Part shown: one piece after another, positions 51,725-61,306 of the stretch
How positions within the stretch are numbered: position 1 is the first letter of the stretch
Layout: each line of letters starts with the position of its first letter
Source of the DNA: Caulobacter ginsengisoli
GTDB lineage: Bacteria > Pseudomonadota > Alphaproteobacteria > Caulobacterales > Caulobacteraceae
DNA length: 64,000 nt
Direction: 5' to 3'
Assembly (NCBI RefSeq): GCF_030814835.1
Contig: NZ_JAUSVS010000001.1
Span: 246,001-310,000, forward strand
Notes under the pieces: model-generated
Seen by the model: the letters and a program-made list of their open reading frames with translations, nothing else
Told to the model about the DNA's origin: nothing
Database searches by the model: none
Position numbers and translations under genes: made by a program

Positions 51725-53404
51725 ATGGCCTATAGGAGGACTCTGAAAATCGGCGTTACCCTGACCCTGATTGACCTGGCCGGGTTCGTCGCCCTGCTGC
51801 TGTGGGGCGTGCATATGGTGCAGACCGGCGTGCAGCGCTCGCTGGGCGCGCGGCTGCGCGGCATCCTGGGCGCGGCCCTGCGCAACCGCTTCAAGGCCTT
51901 CCTGGCCGGGCTGGGGGTGACGGCGGTCCTGCAGAGCAGCACGGCCACCGGGCTGATGACGGCCGGGTTCGTGGGCGAGGGGCTGGTGGCGCTGGTCCCG
52001 GCCCTGGCGGTGATGCTGGGGGCCAATGTCGGCACGACCCTGATCGTCCAACTCCTTTCTTTCAATATCAGCGCCGTGGCGCCGGTGCTGGTGCTGATCG
52101 GGGTGGTGCTGTTCCGGCGGGCCGATGCGGGGCTGCGGGATTTCGGGCGGGTGATGATCGGCCTGGGCCTGATCCTGCTGGCTCTGCACCAGTTCATCGA
52201 CCTGTTGCACCCGCTGACCGGCTCGAGCCTGGTGCGCGAGGTGATGGCCCAGCTTTCCGGCCAACTGGTCTTCGTGGCCCTGATCGGCGCGGTGCTGGCC
52301 TGGGCGGCGCATTCCAGCGTGGCCATCGTCCTCTTGGCCATGTCGCTGGCCGGGCAGGGGGTGATGCCGGTCGAGACGGCTTTCGCCCTGGTGCTGGGGG
52401 CCAACCTGGGCGCGGCGATCAATCCGGTGGTCGAGGGGACGGCCGGCGCCAGTCCCGAGGGCCGCCGGCTGCCGCTGGGCAATCTGTTCAACCGGATCTT
52501 CGGGGTGGTGGTCGCTCTGGCGGTCTTCCCCTATGCGGCCGCTCTGGTGACCGGGTTCGCCCATGATCCGGCCCGAGCGGTCGCCGACTATCACACCGCC
52601 TTCAACCTGGTGCTGGCGCTCGCCTTCTTTCCCTGGCTGAAGGCCTACGCGCGGCTGCTGGAAAGGCTGCTGCCGGCCCGGCCGCAGGCGGCGGACCCTG
52701 GCCGTTCGCTCTATCTGGACAGCCTGGCGCGCGAAACGCCGGTCATCGCCCTGGGCGGCGCCACGCGCGAAGCCCTGCGGATGGCCGACGCGCTGGAGGC
52801 CATGCTGGTGGGCCTGAAGGCCGCTTTCGAGAAGGCCGACAAGCGAGGCATCGGCGAGTTGCGGCGGACGGACGATGTGCTGGACCGGCTGAACCGGGCC
52901 ATCAAGGCCTATGTCACCTCGCTGGACCCCGAGGCCTCCAACGCCGACGACCACCGCCGCATCGCCCAGATCCTGACCTTCGCCACCAATCTCGAGCAGG
53001 CGGGGGACGTGGTCGACAAGGGGTTGCTGGCCCTGATCGCCAAGGGGCTGAAGCGCGACCTGATCTTCACCGCGGCCGACCGCGCCGAGCTGGTCGCCCT
53101 GACCGACCGCCTGATCGCCAACCTGCGCACCGCCGGCTCGCTGTTCGTCAGCGGCGATGAGCGCGGCGCGCGCCTCTTGATGCGCGAGAAGGAAGCCTTC
53201 CGCGACATCGAGGCGGCCGCCACCGCCGCCCACTTCGCCCAGCTGCGCGGGGCGACCACCCAGACGGTGGAGACCTCGGCGCTGTATGTCGACGCGCTGC
53301 GGGATCTGAAGCGGCTCAACGCCCACCTGGTCGAAGCGGCGGCGTATCCGATCCTCGAGGCTAGCGGAGAGTTGCTGTCGAGCCGGTTGAAGGCGGAGGC
53401 CTAG
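51725..53404 (+). CDS. Na+/phosphate cotransporter family protein with PhoU-like tail
   Basis: 559 residues from ATG 51725; an AGGAGGA lies just inside this start, so a later start is possible. Two inverted Na/Pi repeats carry QSSTATGLM and HSSVAIVLLA, the signature QSS/HSS transport loops. About nine membrane segments are followed by a helical PhoU-like cytoplasmic domain from about 330. It likely imports phosphate or a related anion. Confidence 0.88.
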   Translation: MAYRRTLKIGVTLTLIDLAGFVALLLWGVHMVQTGVQRSLGARLRGILGAALRNRFKAFLAGLGVTAVLQSSTATGLMTAGFVGEGLVALVPALAVMLGANVGTTLIVQLLSFNISAVAPVLVLIGVVLFRRADAGLRDFGRVMIGLGLILLALHQFIDLLHPLTGSSLVREVMAQLSGQLVFVALIGAVLAWAAHSSVAIVLLAMSLAGQGVMPVETAFALVLGANLGAAINPVVEGTAGASPEGRRLPLGNLFNRIFGVVVALAVFPYAAALVTGFAHDPARAVADYHTAFNLVLALAFFPWLKAYARLLERLLPARPQAADPGRSLYLDSLARETPVIALGGATREALRMADALEAMLVGLKAAFEKADKRGIGELRRTDDVLDRLNRAIKAYVTSLDPEASNADDHRRIAQILTFATNLEQAGDVVDKGLLALIAKGLKRDLIFTAADRAELVALTDRLIANLRTAGSLFVSGDERGARLLMREKEAFRDIEAAATAAHFAQLRGATTQTVETSALYVDALRDLKRLNAHLVEAAAYPILEASGELLSSRLKAEA

Positions 53405-53413
53405 CTTCCGGCG

Positions 53414-53439
53414 AATCCTCCTCCGGGTGAGGATTTTTT
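53414..53439 (+). terminator. Rho-independent terminator of the Na/Pi gene
   Basis: AATCCTC / GAGGATT 7-bp stem, 8-base loop, then a run of T. Confidence 0.8.
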
Positions 53440-53499
53440 GGTGGTCCTGTCGGCTCCGGGCATAGTGGCGCGTCCTAGGCACGAACTCGGAGCGCGGCC

Positions 53500-53916
53500 A
53501 TGCTGTACGCCATCTTCTGTTACAACGACGAGCGGGTCATTGGCTCCTGGAGCAAGGAGGAGGACGCCGCCTGCATGGTGCGGCTGCGCAACGTGCAGGA
53601 CGGCCTGACCAAGGCCGGCAAGCTGGGCCCCGTGGCGCGGCTGCTGCCGACCACGGCGGCCACCACCCTGCGCAAGAGCGCCGGCGAATCCATCGTGCTG
53701 GACGGGCCGTTCGCCGAGACCAAGGAGCAGCTTCTCGGCTTCTACGTCGTCGACTGCGCCGACCTGGATGAGGTGCTGGCCATCGCCAGGGACCTGGCTG
53801 TGGCCAATCCGGGTACTGGCTCCTATGAAATCCGCCCGATGGCCATCTTCGATCCGGGCGTTCCCATGCCCGCCCTCGACCTGGATGGGCCGGGCATGCC
53901 GGGCCTTAACCGATGA
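53500..53916 (+). CDS. YciI-like (DGPF) protein
   Basis: 138 residues. MLYAIFCYNDE and the DGPFAETKEQLLGFYVVDC motif define the YCII-related family that almost always precedes an ECF-type sigma factor, as here (4-base overlap). Its role is unsettled; it may modulate the sigma factor. The His/Asp ion-pair residues of YciI are partly retained. Confidence 0.9.
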   Translation: MLYAIFCYNDERVIGSWSKEEDAACMVRLRNVQDGLTKAGKLGPVARLLPTTAATTLRKSAGESIVLDGPFAETKEQLLGFYVVDCADLDEVLAIARDLAVANPGTGSYEIRPMAIFDPGVPMPALDLDGPGMPGLNR

Positions 53917-55154
53917 GTGATCTGGCCTGGATCGGGGCGACGATTACCGCCGCCCGCCCCCAGGCCGTGGGGGCTCTGCTCCGCTATTTCCGCGATCTCG
54001 ACACCGCCGAGGAGGCCTTCCAGGAGGCGTCCCTGCGGGCCCTGAAGTCCTGGCCGCGCAACGGCCCGCCCCGCGACGCCGCCGCCTGGCTGATCCTGGT
54101 CGGGCGCAACGCCGGGGTCGACGCGGTGCGGCGGGTTTCCAAGCTGACGGCGCTGCCCGAGGAGGAGACCATCTCCGACCTCGACGATGTCGAGGCGCCG
54201 CTGGCCGAGCGGCTGGACGGCAGCCATTACCGTGACGACGTGCTGCGGCTGATGTTCATCTGCTGCCACCCCGATCTGCCGGCCACCCAGCAGGTGGCCC
54301 TGGCTCTGCGCATCGTCTCGGGCCTGACGGTGAAACAGATCGCCAAGGCCTTCCTGGTCGGCGAGGCGGCCATGGAGCAGCGCATCACCCGGGCCAAGGC
54401 GCGGATCGGGGCGGGCAGCATCGCGTTCGGCGCCCCCGACGCCGTCGAGCGCACCGAGCGTCTCGGCGCGGTGGCGGCGATGATCTACCTGATCTTCAAC
54501 GAGGGCTATTCGGTCAGCGCCGCGGTCGAAGGCGACCGGGCCGCGCTCTGCGACGAGGCCATCCGGCTGGCCCGGCTGCTGCTGGGGCTGTTCACGGCCG
54601 AGCCGGAGATCATGGGGCTGACGGCGCTGCTGGTCATTCAGCACAGCCGCTCGGCGGCCCGGTTCGACGCCGACGGCCAGGTCATCCTGCTCGACGACCA
54701 GGACCGTTCGAAATGGGACCGCGCGCTGATCGGCGAGGGTCTGGCCCTGATCGACAAGGCCATGCGCCATCGTCGGCCGGGCCCCTATCAGATCCAGGCG
54801 GCCATCGCCGCGTTGCACGCGAGGGCCGCCACGCCGGCCGAGACCGACTGGGCCGAGATCGATGCCTTGTATGCCGCGCTGGAGCGGCTGCAGCCCTCGC
54901 CGGTGGTGACGCTGAACCGGGCGGTGGCGGTGTCCAAGGTCGCGGGGCCGGAGGCAGCGCTGGCAATGATCGAACCGCTGGGCGAGCGGCTGGAGGCCTA
55001 TTTCCACTTCCACGGCGCGCGCGGGGCGTTCCTGCTGCAGCTGGGCCGCAAGGACGAGGCGCGGGAAGCGTTCAGCCAGGCCATCTCGCTGGCCAACACG
55101 GCGGCGGAGGCGGCGCATATCCGCCAGCATCTGGACCGGTTGATGGAAGGGTAG
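53913..55154 (+). CDS. ECF-type RNA polymerase sigma factor with C-terminal extension
   Basis: 413 residues. Region 2 (LDTAEEAFQEASLRALKSWPRNGPP) and region 4 (LALRIVSGLTVKQIAKAFLVGEAAMEQRITRAKARI) are followed by the long SnoaL-free, helical extension seen in the sigma factors paired with YciI proteins (DUF6596-type). It is coupled to the YciI gene by an ATGA overlap. Target genes are unknown. Confidence 0.9.
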   Translation: MSDLAWIGATITAARPQAVGALLRYFRDLDTAEEAFQEASLRALKSWPRNGPPRDAAAWLILVGRNAGVDAVRRVSKLTALPEEETISDLDDVEAPLAERLDGSHYRDDVLRLMFICCHPDLPATQQVALALRIVSGLTVKQIAKAFLVGEAAMEQRITRAKARIGAGSIAFGAPDAVERTERLGAVAAMIYLIFNEGYSVSAAVEGDRAALCDEAIRLARLLLGLFTAEPEIMGLTALLVIQHSRSAARFDADGQVILLDDQDRSKWDRALIGEGLALIDKAMRHRRPGPYQIQAAIAALHARAATPAETDWAEIDALYAALERLQPSPVVTLNRAVAVSKVAGPEAALAMIEPLGERLEAYFHFHGARGAFLLQLGRKDEAREAFSQAISLANTAAEAAHIRQHLDRLMEG

Positions 55155-55157
55155 GGC

Positions 55158-56756
55158 TTAGGCTGCCGGCAGCGTCATCGTGATCGTCGTGCCCACGCCC
55201 TCGGTGCTGTCGATACTTACCGACCCGCCCGAACGGCTGACGATCCCGAATACCTGCGCCAACCCAAGCCCCGTGCCCTTGCCGACCCCCTTGGTGGTGA
55301 AGAAGGGCTCCATGGCTCGCTCGGCTACGGCCGGAGGCATGCCCTGGCCGGTGTCGCGAACGGTGAGGTCGATGCCGCCGGGCTGGCGGGCCGGGCGGGC
55401 GGCGATGGTCAGGGTTCCGCCGTCCGGCATGGCGTCCCTGGCGTTGACCGCCAGGTTGATCAGGGCCAGTTCGAGCTGGGCGGCGTTGCTGGTCACCGTG
55501 GCGGCGGCCGGGTCGATGTCGATGACGAGGGTGATGGCCGGGCCCAGGGTCTGGCCCAGCAGGCCCGAGAGGCTGGGCAGCAGGGCCGCCAGGTCCACCG
55601 ACTCCAGGTCGACGGGGCCGGCCCGGGCGAAATCGAGCAGCTGGCGGGTCAGGGCCGCGCCGCGGTCGGCGGCGTCCTGGGCGTTCTTCAGCGGCCGGAC
55701 CAGGGCCGGGTCATCGGTGCGTTTGCCGATCAGCTGCAGGCTGCCGGTGATGACCATGAGCAGGTTGTTGAAGTCGTGGGCGACGCCGCTGGCCAGCTGG
55801 CCGATGGCGGCCAGCCGCTGCGACTGTTCCTGGCGCTTGAGCTCGCGGCTCTGTTCGGCGAGGCGCCGCAGGGTGAACCAGGCCAGGGCGGCGGCCAGGA
55901 TCAGCACCGCCAGGGTCGAGACCCCGTTCAGCAGCCAGGCCCCCCGCAGCGGCGCCGACAGGCGGGCGGCGCTGGTGGCGATATGGGTCGACCAGCCCGA
56001 TAGCTCGGAGGTGTCGAAGGTGGTGACGCTTTTCAGCCCCTCATAGGTCACGCCGCGATAGGAGCCGTCGCGGGCGGTGGCGATGGCCCGGCGCACATAG
56101 ATGGTGGCGGGTTTTCCGGCCTTGCCGCGATAGTTCAGGGTGCGGGCCAGGAACCGCCCCTTGGTGTCGACGATCGCCGAGACGCCGGTTTCGGGCGCGT
56201 GGCTCTTGAGGATGGCCTGGAAGTCCTCGGTGCCCATCTCGACCGACAGCACATAGGTCAGGACGCCCTTTTCGAGGACGGGAACGTGGAGGGTGACACA
56301 GGGACAGCCCGGCGAGGTCATATCGCCGACACCGTCGATCTGGGCCTTGGCCCCGCCGCCGGCCAGGTAGGCTCGCACCGAAGGGCGGGCAGGGCGGTTC
56401 TTCCCCAGGGCGCTGCGGGTCTCGAAGATCTCGCGACCGGTCGCCGTGTCGGTGAGGATGACGTTCTTCCAGCGCGGGCGGGCGGCGACCACCCGGCTGA
56501 TGCGGTCATAGGCGCCGGGCCAGTCGCGGGCGATGAGGAATTGCGAGGATGAGAGCACCTCCAGGGCGCTGCGATCCGACCACAGCTGGCCATCGACCTG
56601 GGCGTTGATCTCGCGGGCCCGGCCAGCGGCGTCCTGCTCGATCGAGCGCCGCTGGGCCTGCATGGCGAAGGCGCCCTGCAGGGCGACGAACAGCACCAGC
56701 GGGAGCACAAGCGCCGCCGCGAGCGTCAGAAATGTCCGCCAATCCGATCTCGGCAT
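55158..56756 (-). CDS. Sensor histidine kinase
   Basis: 532 residues. One membrane segment near the N-terminus, a periplasmic Cache-like domain (about 40-270), a second membrane segment (about 280-300), then the HisKA H-box GVAHDFNNLLMVI, N-box NLAVNARDAM, and ATP lid DTGQGMP and GTGLGLAQVFG. There is no receiver domain. The H-box type (HDFNN) is common in alphaproteobacterial hybrid-like kinases. No response regulator is adjacent, so the partner is unknown. Confidence 0.9.
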   Translation of the reverse strand: MPRSDWRTFLTLAAALVLPLVLFVALQGAFAMQAQRRSIEQDAAGRAREINAQVDGQLWSDRSALEVLSSSQFLIARDWPGAYDRISRVVAARPRWKNVILTDTATGREIFETRSALGKNRPARPSVRAYLAGGGAKAQIDGVGDMTSPGCPCVTLHVPVLEKGVLTYVLSVEMGTEDFQAILKSHAPETGVSAIVDTKGRFLARTLNYRGKAGKPATIYVRRAIATARDGSYRGVTYEGLKSVTTFDTSELSGWSTHIATSAARLSAPLRGAWLLNGVSTLAVLILAAALAWFTLRRLAEQSRELKRQEQSQRLAAIGQLASGVAHDFNNLLMVITGSLQLIGKRTDDPALVRPLKNAQDAADRGAALTRQLLDFARAGPVDLESVDLAALLPSLSGLLGQTLGPAITLVIDIDPAAATVTSNAAQLELALINLAVNARDAMPDGGTLTIAARPARQPGGIDLTVRDTGQGMPPAVAERAMEPFFTTKGVGKGTGLGLAQVFGIVSRSGGSVSIDSTEGVGTTITMTLPAA

Positions 56757-56958
56757 AGCCCCGGCCCCTGGACGGGCACACTAGGCGCCGGTTGGAGAAA
56801 GGCGAGGGCCGGCTTACCCGTTCGGGCTGAGTGCGACCTTATGTCCCCAGTTTGGGGCGAGTAGCCGACAGAAAACTTTCGAGCGAATGTCGGGGCCGAA
56901 CGAGGCCGTGCGTCGTTCCATCAGAGACCGACGCCAACCCTGCGAGATGGAGACCCCG

Positions 56959-57633
56959 ATGAAACCCGTCCTGATGGCCACGGCCGCCATGCTTGTCCTG
57001 GCCGCTTGCGCCCCCGCCCAGAATGCCAAGGCTCCCGCGCCGGCCGCCGCCGCCGCGCCGGTGGTGACCGCCCCGGCCGGCCAGTACCACACCGACCCGA
57101 TGCACAGCAGCCTGAACTTCCGGGTCAATCACATGGGGATGAGCCACTACACGGCCCGCTTCCTGAAATTCAACGCCACCCTGGACTTCGACCCCAAGAA
57201 CATCTCGGCGATGAAGGTGTCGGCGACGATCGACCCAGCCTCGCTGCAGACCAACTATCCCGAGCCGGAAAAGCTCAACTTCGACAAGCAGATCGCGGGG
57301 CCGGAATTCTTCGACGCCGGCAAGTTCCCGACCATGACCTTCGTCTCGACCAAGGTCGTGCAGACCGGGCCCGACACCGCCGACATCACCGGCGATCTGA
57401 CCATGCACGGGGTGACCAAGCCGGTCGTGCTGCACGCCAAATACAACGGCGGCTACGACAAGATGGCCATGGATCCGGGCGGCTCGAGGATCGGCTTCTC
57501 GGCGACGGGGACGCTGAAGCGGTCCGATTTCGGGATGGGCTTCGGCGTTCCGGCCCCGGGGACGACGATGGGCGTCTTCGATGAGGTGGAGATCATCATC
57601 GAGACCGAAATGCTGCGGCCGCTGGATAAGTAG
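56959..57633 (+). CDS. YceI-family lipoprotein
   Basis: 224 residues from ATG 56959 with a GGAGA site at 56949. The lipobox LVLAAC shows that it is acylated near residue 17. After a Pro/Ala linker comes the YceI lipocalin fold: YHTDPMHSSLNFRVNHMGMSHYTARF and DADxxSxxTxxPERxxHL-like ATIDPASLQTNYPEPEKL. Relatives bind polyprenoids in the periplasm. Its transcript runs into the dispersed-repeat element. Confidence 0.85.
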   Translation: MKPVLMATAAMLVLAACAPAQNAKAPAPAAAAAPVVTAPAGQYHTDPMHSSLNFRVNHMGMSHYTARFLKFNATLDFDPKNISAMKVSATIDPASLQTNYPEPEKLNFDKQIAGPEFFDAGKFPTMTFVSTKVVQTGPDTADITGDLTMHGVTKPVVLHAKYNGGYDKMAMDPGGSRIGFSATGTLKRSDFGMGFGVPAPGTTMGVFDEVEIIIETEMLRPLDK

Positions 57634-57637
57634 GTTT

Positions 57638-57841
57638 ACCCAACTCTCCTCCTCGCTTGCGAGGAGGAGCGAGGGACACGCCGAAGGCGGCGTCCCACGG
57701 AGGAGGAGCCTTGCGGCGGTTCAGCATTCCGCCGGCGCAGGATGTTTCCCCCGACACGTGGCCGCTGGTTGTCTCCTCACCCGCTCGGCGGGCTGACGCC
57801 CAGCCGAGTCGACCTCTCCTCTGAGAGGAGAGGAGTTGGGT
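57638..57841. repeat. 204-bp palindromic intergenic element
   Basis: ACCCAACT at one end and AGTTGGGT at the other frame a gene-free segment with an 11-bp hairpin (CTCCTCCTCGC / GCGAGGAGGAG) and a 10-bp hairpin (CCTCTCCTCT / AGAGGAGAGG). It has the look of a dispersed MITE-like repeat and fills the space between the YceI gene and the hfaD stop. Confidence 0.65.
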
Positions 57842-57842
57842 G

Positions 57843-59105
57843 TCAGTTCCCGTTCGGCCGGCTGACGTAGAAGGCCGCGTTGTTCCCAACCGCCGTTGAT
57901 ACCCCGTACAGGCTCCGCGACGTGCCGCCGACCGTGATCGACGAGGTCGCCGCCACGTCGCCCTGGTTCACCTGGCGGCTGTTGACGTTGACCGTCCCGG
58001 CACACTCCGAGCAGGCATAGGCGGTGGCGTCGTTGCCGATGGCGTTGGCGCGGACGGTGGCGTCGTAGCCTTCCTGGCCCTGGAAGCTGGCGATGGCCTC
58101 GACCCCGCCCGCGCCGTTGAACTGGTCGTTGTTGAGCACGACCTCGGGGCCGTATTCGCCGGCCAGGACCGAATTGCCGGTCGCCGTGGCGTCCACCGTG
58201 GCGCCGCCGAACTGGTAGGAGGTAGCCTCCGACTGGCTGCGCACATAGGCGGCGTTGATCTGGGTGTTGTCGACGTCCAGCAGGGCGCCCTGGTTGATGG
58301 TGGCGGTCTGGTTGCCGGTCGCCACGGTGCTGGTGGTCGAGAGGTTGGAGTTGCCATAGGCGGTGAACTTGCTGGCCTGGACCAGGGCGCCGCTGTTGGA
58401 CTGATAGATGGCCAGCCGCTCGGCCGATTCATTCTGGCCCACCGAGATGACGCTGTTGCCAGTGGCCTGGCCGCTGACATCGGCCGTGCCGGCCACGTAC
58501 TGCACGATGGCCCCGCCGTCGGCCAGCACCGAGGCGCCGCCGGTCTGGTTGACCCGCACCCCACCGGCGCTGTTGTCGAAACTGAGCGTGGTGGAGTTGC
58601 CTGCCGCGCTGGTCACCTGCGTGACGTCGCCGGCCTGAGCGTCGGCGCCCTCGATCTGGCTGATGGCGGTGATGGCCGGCGAGGCGTCGGTCTGTTGGGT
58701 AATCACCCCGGTCAGCGTGGCCGCGCCCTGGATCGAGGCGTCGGCGGCGTTGCCAGTGGCGGCGTTGGAGACATAGAGGCTGTCGGGCTGGGAGGTGGTC
58801 ATGTCGACCACTGTCTGGCTGATCGCCGAGCCGGCCATGGTCTGGTTGGAGGTCACGGCCATGTCGGCCCCGTCGGCCCCGGCCACCACGGCGTTGCCGG
58901 TCGAGCTGGCCTGGGTCTGGACGTCGGTGGCGGTGACGACGGTCAGGGTTCCGGACGAGAAGACATCGCCCAGCTGGATCTGGTTGTTGATGACCTGGCT
59001 GGGAGGCGGGGTCTGAGCCTGACTAGTAGCGGCCGCGCAGAGTAGGCTTAACAGCGGGATCGCGCTTATCGCTCCAGCGAGCAGGGTCTTCGCGGGTCGT
59101 GCCAT
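57843..59105 (-). CDS. hfaD: Holdfast anchor protein HfaD
   Basis: 420 residues from the ATG at 59105; signal peptide to about SQA. The protein is rich in Asn, Thr, Gln and Val with many ATGN, GNxA and NQ repeats, a beta-rich, amyloid- or fimbria-like pattern. Identity rests mainly on the hfaA-hfaB-hfaD order known in Caulobacter, where HfaD tethers the holdfast polysaccharide to the cell pole. Its start lies 83 bases inside the hfaB gene, an unusually long overlap. Confidence 0.8.
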   Translation of the reverse strand: MARPAKTLLAGAISAIPLLSLLCAAATSQAQTPPPSQVINNQIQLGDVFSSGTLTVVTATDVQTQASSTGNAVVAGADGADMAVTSNQTMAGSAISQTVVDMTTSQPDSLYVSNAATGNAADASIQGAATLTGVITQQTDASPAITAISQIEGADAQAGDVTQVTSAAGNSTTLSFDNSAGGVRVNQTGGASVLADGGAIVQYVAGTADVSGQATGNSVISVGQNESAERLAIYQSNSGALVQASKFTAYGNSNLSTTSTVATGNQTATINQGALLDVDNTQINAAYVRSQSEATSYQFGGATVDATATGNSVLAGEYGPEVVLNNDQFNGAGGVEAIASFQGQEGYDATVRANAIGNDATAYACSECAGTVNVNSRQVNQGDVAATSSITVGGTSRSLYGVSTAVGNNAAFYVSRPNGN

Positions 59106-60039
59106 TGTTCGTCCCCGTATTGTTGTAGGCGGGGACATAGCCCCCGGTCAGGCCGGTGGTGGAGCCGCCCAGCGGATCGCTGGTCAGGCAGCTCTGCGGG
59201 CCGGGCATGCCGTAGAGGTTGGCGGTCATCTCCACGACGGCCCGCTCGATCAGCGAGCGCACGGCCAGCTGCAGGGGTTCCAGCGCGCCGGAGCCGCCGG
59301 AGACGTCGAAGACATTGCCATTGAGGAAGTCGAAGAGGCCGATGCCGACTTCGCGGCCGACCACCTGCTTCTGGTAGGAGATCACGTCGACCACCTCCAG
59401 CGTGCGGGTGTTGATCAGGCGCAGGTCGATGGCGACGTTCATCACGAAGATGGAGTTGCGGAAGCGGCCCTTCAGGCCATCGGTGTCGCGATCGCCGGCG
59501 GCCAGGTCCGCGCCGTTGGAGCGGATGTTGTAGTTCAGCTCGGTAATGCCGCCGGTGACGTAGAAGTCGGAGCCGGGCACCTGGCCGGCGAAGATCTTGC
59601 GCGGATCGGACGGGCCGTCGGCGGCCGGGTTGGGGTCGTCCGAGATCAGCTTGTTGTTGGTGTATTTGAGTTCCAGTTCCGACACTGACGTGTCGAAGCG
59701 TTCCACAAGCGGCATGCCGGCCTTGGCGAAGGCGCTCATGGCCATCAGCGAGGCGCCTTGCGTGACCTTGCGGCCCGAGCCGTCGCTTTCTTCCTTGCCG
59801 GTGTAGTCGGCGATGCGGCCCACGGCGATGCGGGGCGCGCCCAGCTTGTACTGGCGGGCATAGTTGCCGAGGCAGACCAGGGCGGTGGAGTAGGGGGTCG
59901 GGTTGGCCGTGACCGTGGCCGTGCCGATAGGCTTGGCGTAACGACCGTCGGCCCCCGCGATGGGCGTCGCGCAGGCCGAGAGCAGCAGAGCCGAAACCGA
60001 GACCGCCGCGATGACGCGGCGGGGGACGCTGGTTGCCAT
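59023..60039 (-). CDS. hfaB: Holdfast anchor secretion lipoprotein HfaB (CsgG family)
   Basis: 338 residues. Lipobox LLLSAC gives a lipidated Cys near 23. The body matches CsgG: PRIAVGRIADYTGK, KVTQGASLMAMSAFAKAG, LVERFDTSVSELELKY and YVTGGITELNYNI. CsgG proteins form the outer-membrane pore that exports curli-like subunits; HfaB does this for HfaA and HfaD. It begins 2 bases after the hfaA stop. Confidence 0.92.
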   Translation of the reverse strand: MATSVPRRVIAAVSVSALLLSACATPIAGADGRYAKPIGTATVTANPTPYSTALVCLGNYARQYKLGAPRIAVGRIADYTGKEESDGSGRKVTQGASLMAMSAFAKAGMPLVERFDTSVSELELKYTNNKLISDDPNPAADGPSDPRKIFAGQVPGSDFYVTGGITELNYNIRSNGADLAAGDRDTDGLKGRFRNSIFVMNVAIDLRLINTRTLEVVDVISYQKQVVGREVGIGLFDFLNGNVFDVSGGSGALEPLQLAVRSLIERAVVEMTANLYGMPGPQSCLTSDPLGGSTTGLTGGYVPAYNNTGTNNGTTREDPARWSDKRDPAVKPTLRGRY

Positions 60040-60041
60040 TG

Positions 60042-60458
60042 CTAGTTCCCCACCCCGCCGCTCGTCGTCGAGCCGGCCGTGACGTTGCCGTTGTTGGTCT
60101 GCACCGAGGTGATGACCACAGTGTTGTAGTTGCCCTGGGTGATGACGATCAGATTGTTGCCGATCGCCGTCGAGGAGCCGCCGATATTGCCCACCCCGGA
60201 GGTGTCGCTGAACACGCCGCCGCCGGTCTGGGAGGCAAAGACGCTCTGGTCCTCCCCGGCAAGAATGACCCCGTCGACGATGACCCGGTTGCCCTGGCCC
60301 GTGCCGCCGACGCTGACCGGGCGGTTCTCCTGGCCGGAGACGCGGCCGTAGCCGGCGTTGTAACCGGCTGAATTCGTTGAGATCGACTGAGCCGTCGCGG
60401 CGCCGGCGACAGCAAGGGCGGCCAGCGCGAGCGAGGCGGTGATCTTCAGGTCGGCCAT
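60042..60458 (-). CDS. hfaA: Holdfast anchor protein HfaA (curlin-like)
   Basis: 138 residues from the ATG at 60458; an upstream extension is not a plausible signal. Signal peptide (LKITASLALAALAVAGAATA). The body has SAGYNAGYGRVSGQENRPV and GNNLIVITQGNYNTVVI, the Gly/Asn/Gln-rich strands of curlin-like proteins. It polymerises at the stalked pole in Caulobacter. First gene of the hfaABD operon. Confidence 0.88.
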   Translation of the reverse strand: MADLKITASLALAALAVAGAATAQSISTNSAGYNAGYGRVSGQENRPVSVGGTGQGNRVIVDGVILAGEDQSVFASQTGGGVFSDTSGVGNIGGSSTAIGNNLIVITQGNYNTVVITSVQTNNGNVTAGSTTSGGVGN

Positions 60459-60629
60459 GAGAAGCTCCACGCGGCGAATTCGGCTTGGCGGGGCCAAGCA
60501 ACGGCCGTGCCAAAACAGGACAGACTTCATCCTGAAGGCGAACCTCTGGCGATTTGGTTAAGGAGAAGTGGGCTGGGCGCCCTGCGGCGCCTCCGCTACC
60601 GTCCGTTGGACGGCGGGCGGAGCGGGAAG

Positions 60630-61172
60630 ATGAAGCTGAGCATCCTGGCGATAGCCGCGCTTCTGCTGGCGGCGCCCCTCGACAAGTCTATCCCGATGGG
60701 CGGAGGCGGCGACGAGCTGATCGTGCCGGGCGCCAGCCTGGTGAAGTTCGAGGGGGTCGACGAGGACCTCGTCGCCCATTTCGACGGCCGCTTCCTGCTC
60801 AAGGGCCAGTTCCACTACGCCTGCTTGTACGAATGCACTGGGAGCGGAGACGAGGCGGTGCTCTCCGTTACGCCCGATCCGGTGATCGCCGGGCGGCTTC
60901 CGCGCCTGAAGTCTCGCAATCCGGTCAGGGTCGATCGCATCCTGATCTATGGCGGCGAGGCCTTCGCCCTGGCCAACATCCCCGCGGCGAAGCGGGCGGC
61001 CGTGATAAGCGGCACGCTGGCTGAGGTCACGGGCCGCGCCGAGTTTATGGTCGACGCCTACGCCGCCTCGCTGGAGTGCGATGGCTCGCTATATACGGCG
61101 AGGTTCGTGGGGACCGCGAGGCCGGAAACCCTGCCCAAGCCCGTGGCTGGGCAGTTTGGGTGTGGTGGTTGA
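60630..61172 (+). CDS. Secreted protein of unknown function
   Basis: 180 residues from ATG 60630 (GCGGGAAG upstream), opening with a signal peptide (MKLSILAIAALLLAAP). Beta-rich with four cysteines (YACLYECTG, SLECDG and the terminal FGCGG). It has no lipobox. It lies beside, and divergent from, the hfa operon. No family recognised. Confidence 0.6.
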   Translation: MKLSILAIAALLLAAPLDKSIPMGGGGDELIVPGASLVKFEGVDEDLVAHFDGRFLLKGQFHYACLYECTGSGDEAVLSVTPDPVIAGRLPRLKSRNPVRVDRILIYGGEAFALANIPAAKRAAVISGTLAEVTGRAEFMVDAYAASLECDGSLYTARFVGTARPETLPKPVAGQFGCGG

Positions 61173-61306
61173 GGCGCAGCCCAACAGGCGCCGGTGTGGT
61201 GCGGCTTCAGGCGCCCCGGCCGGTCACTTCCCCGGCAAGTGGTTGATTCTCCGGCCCGATAGGCAGAGGCTTCTCCCCAACCAGTACCTAAAAGGGAGAG
61301 ACGTGC

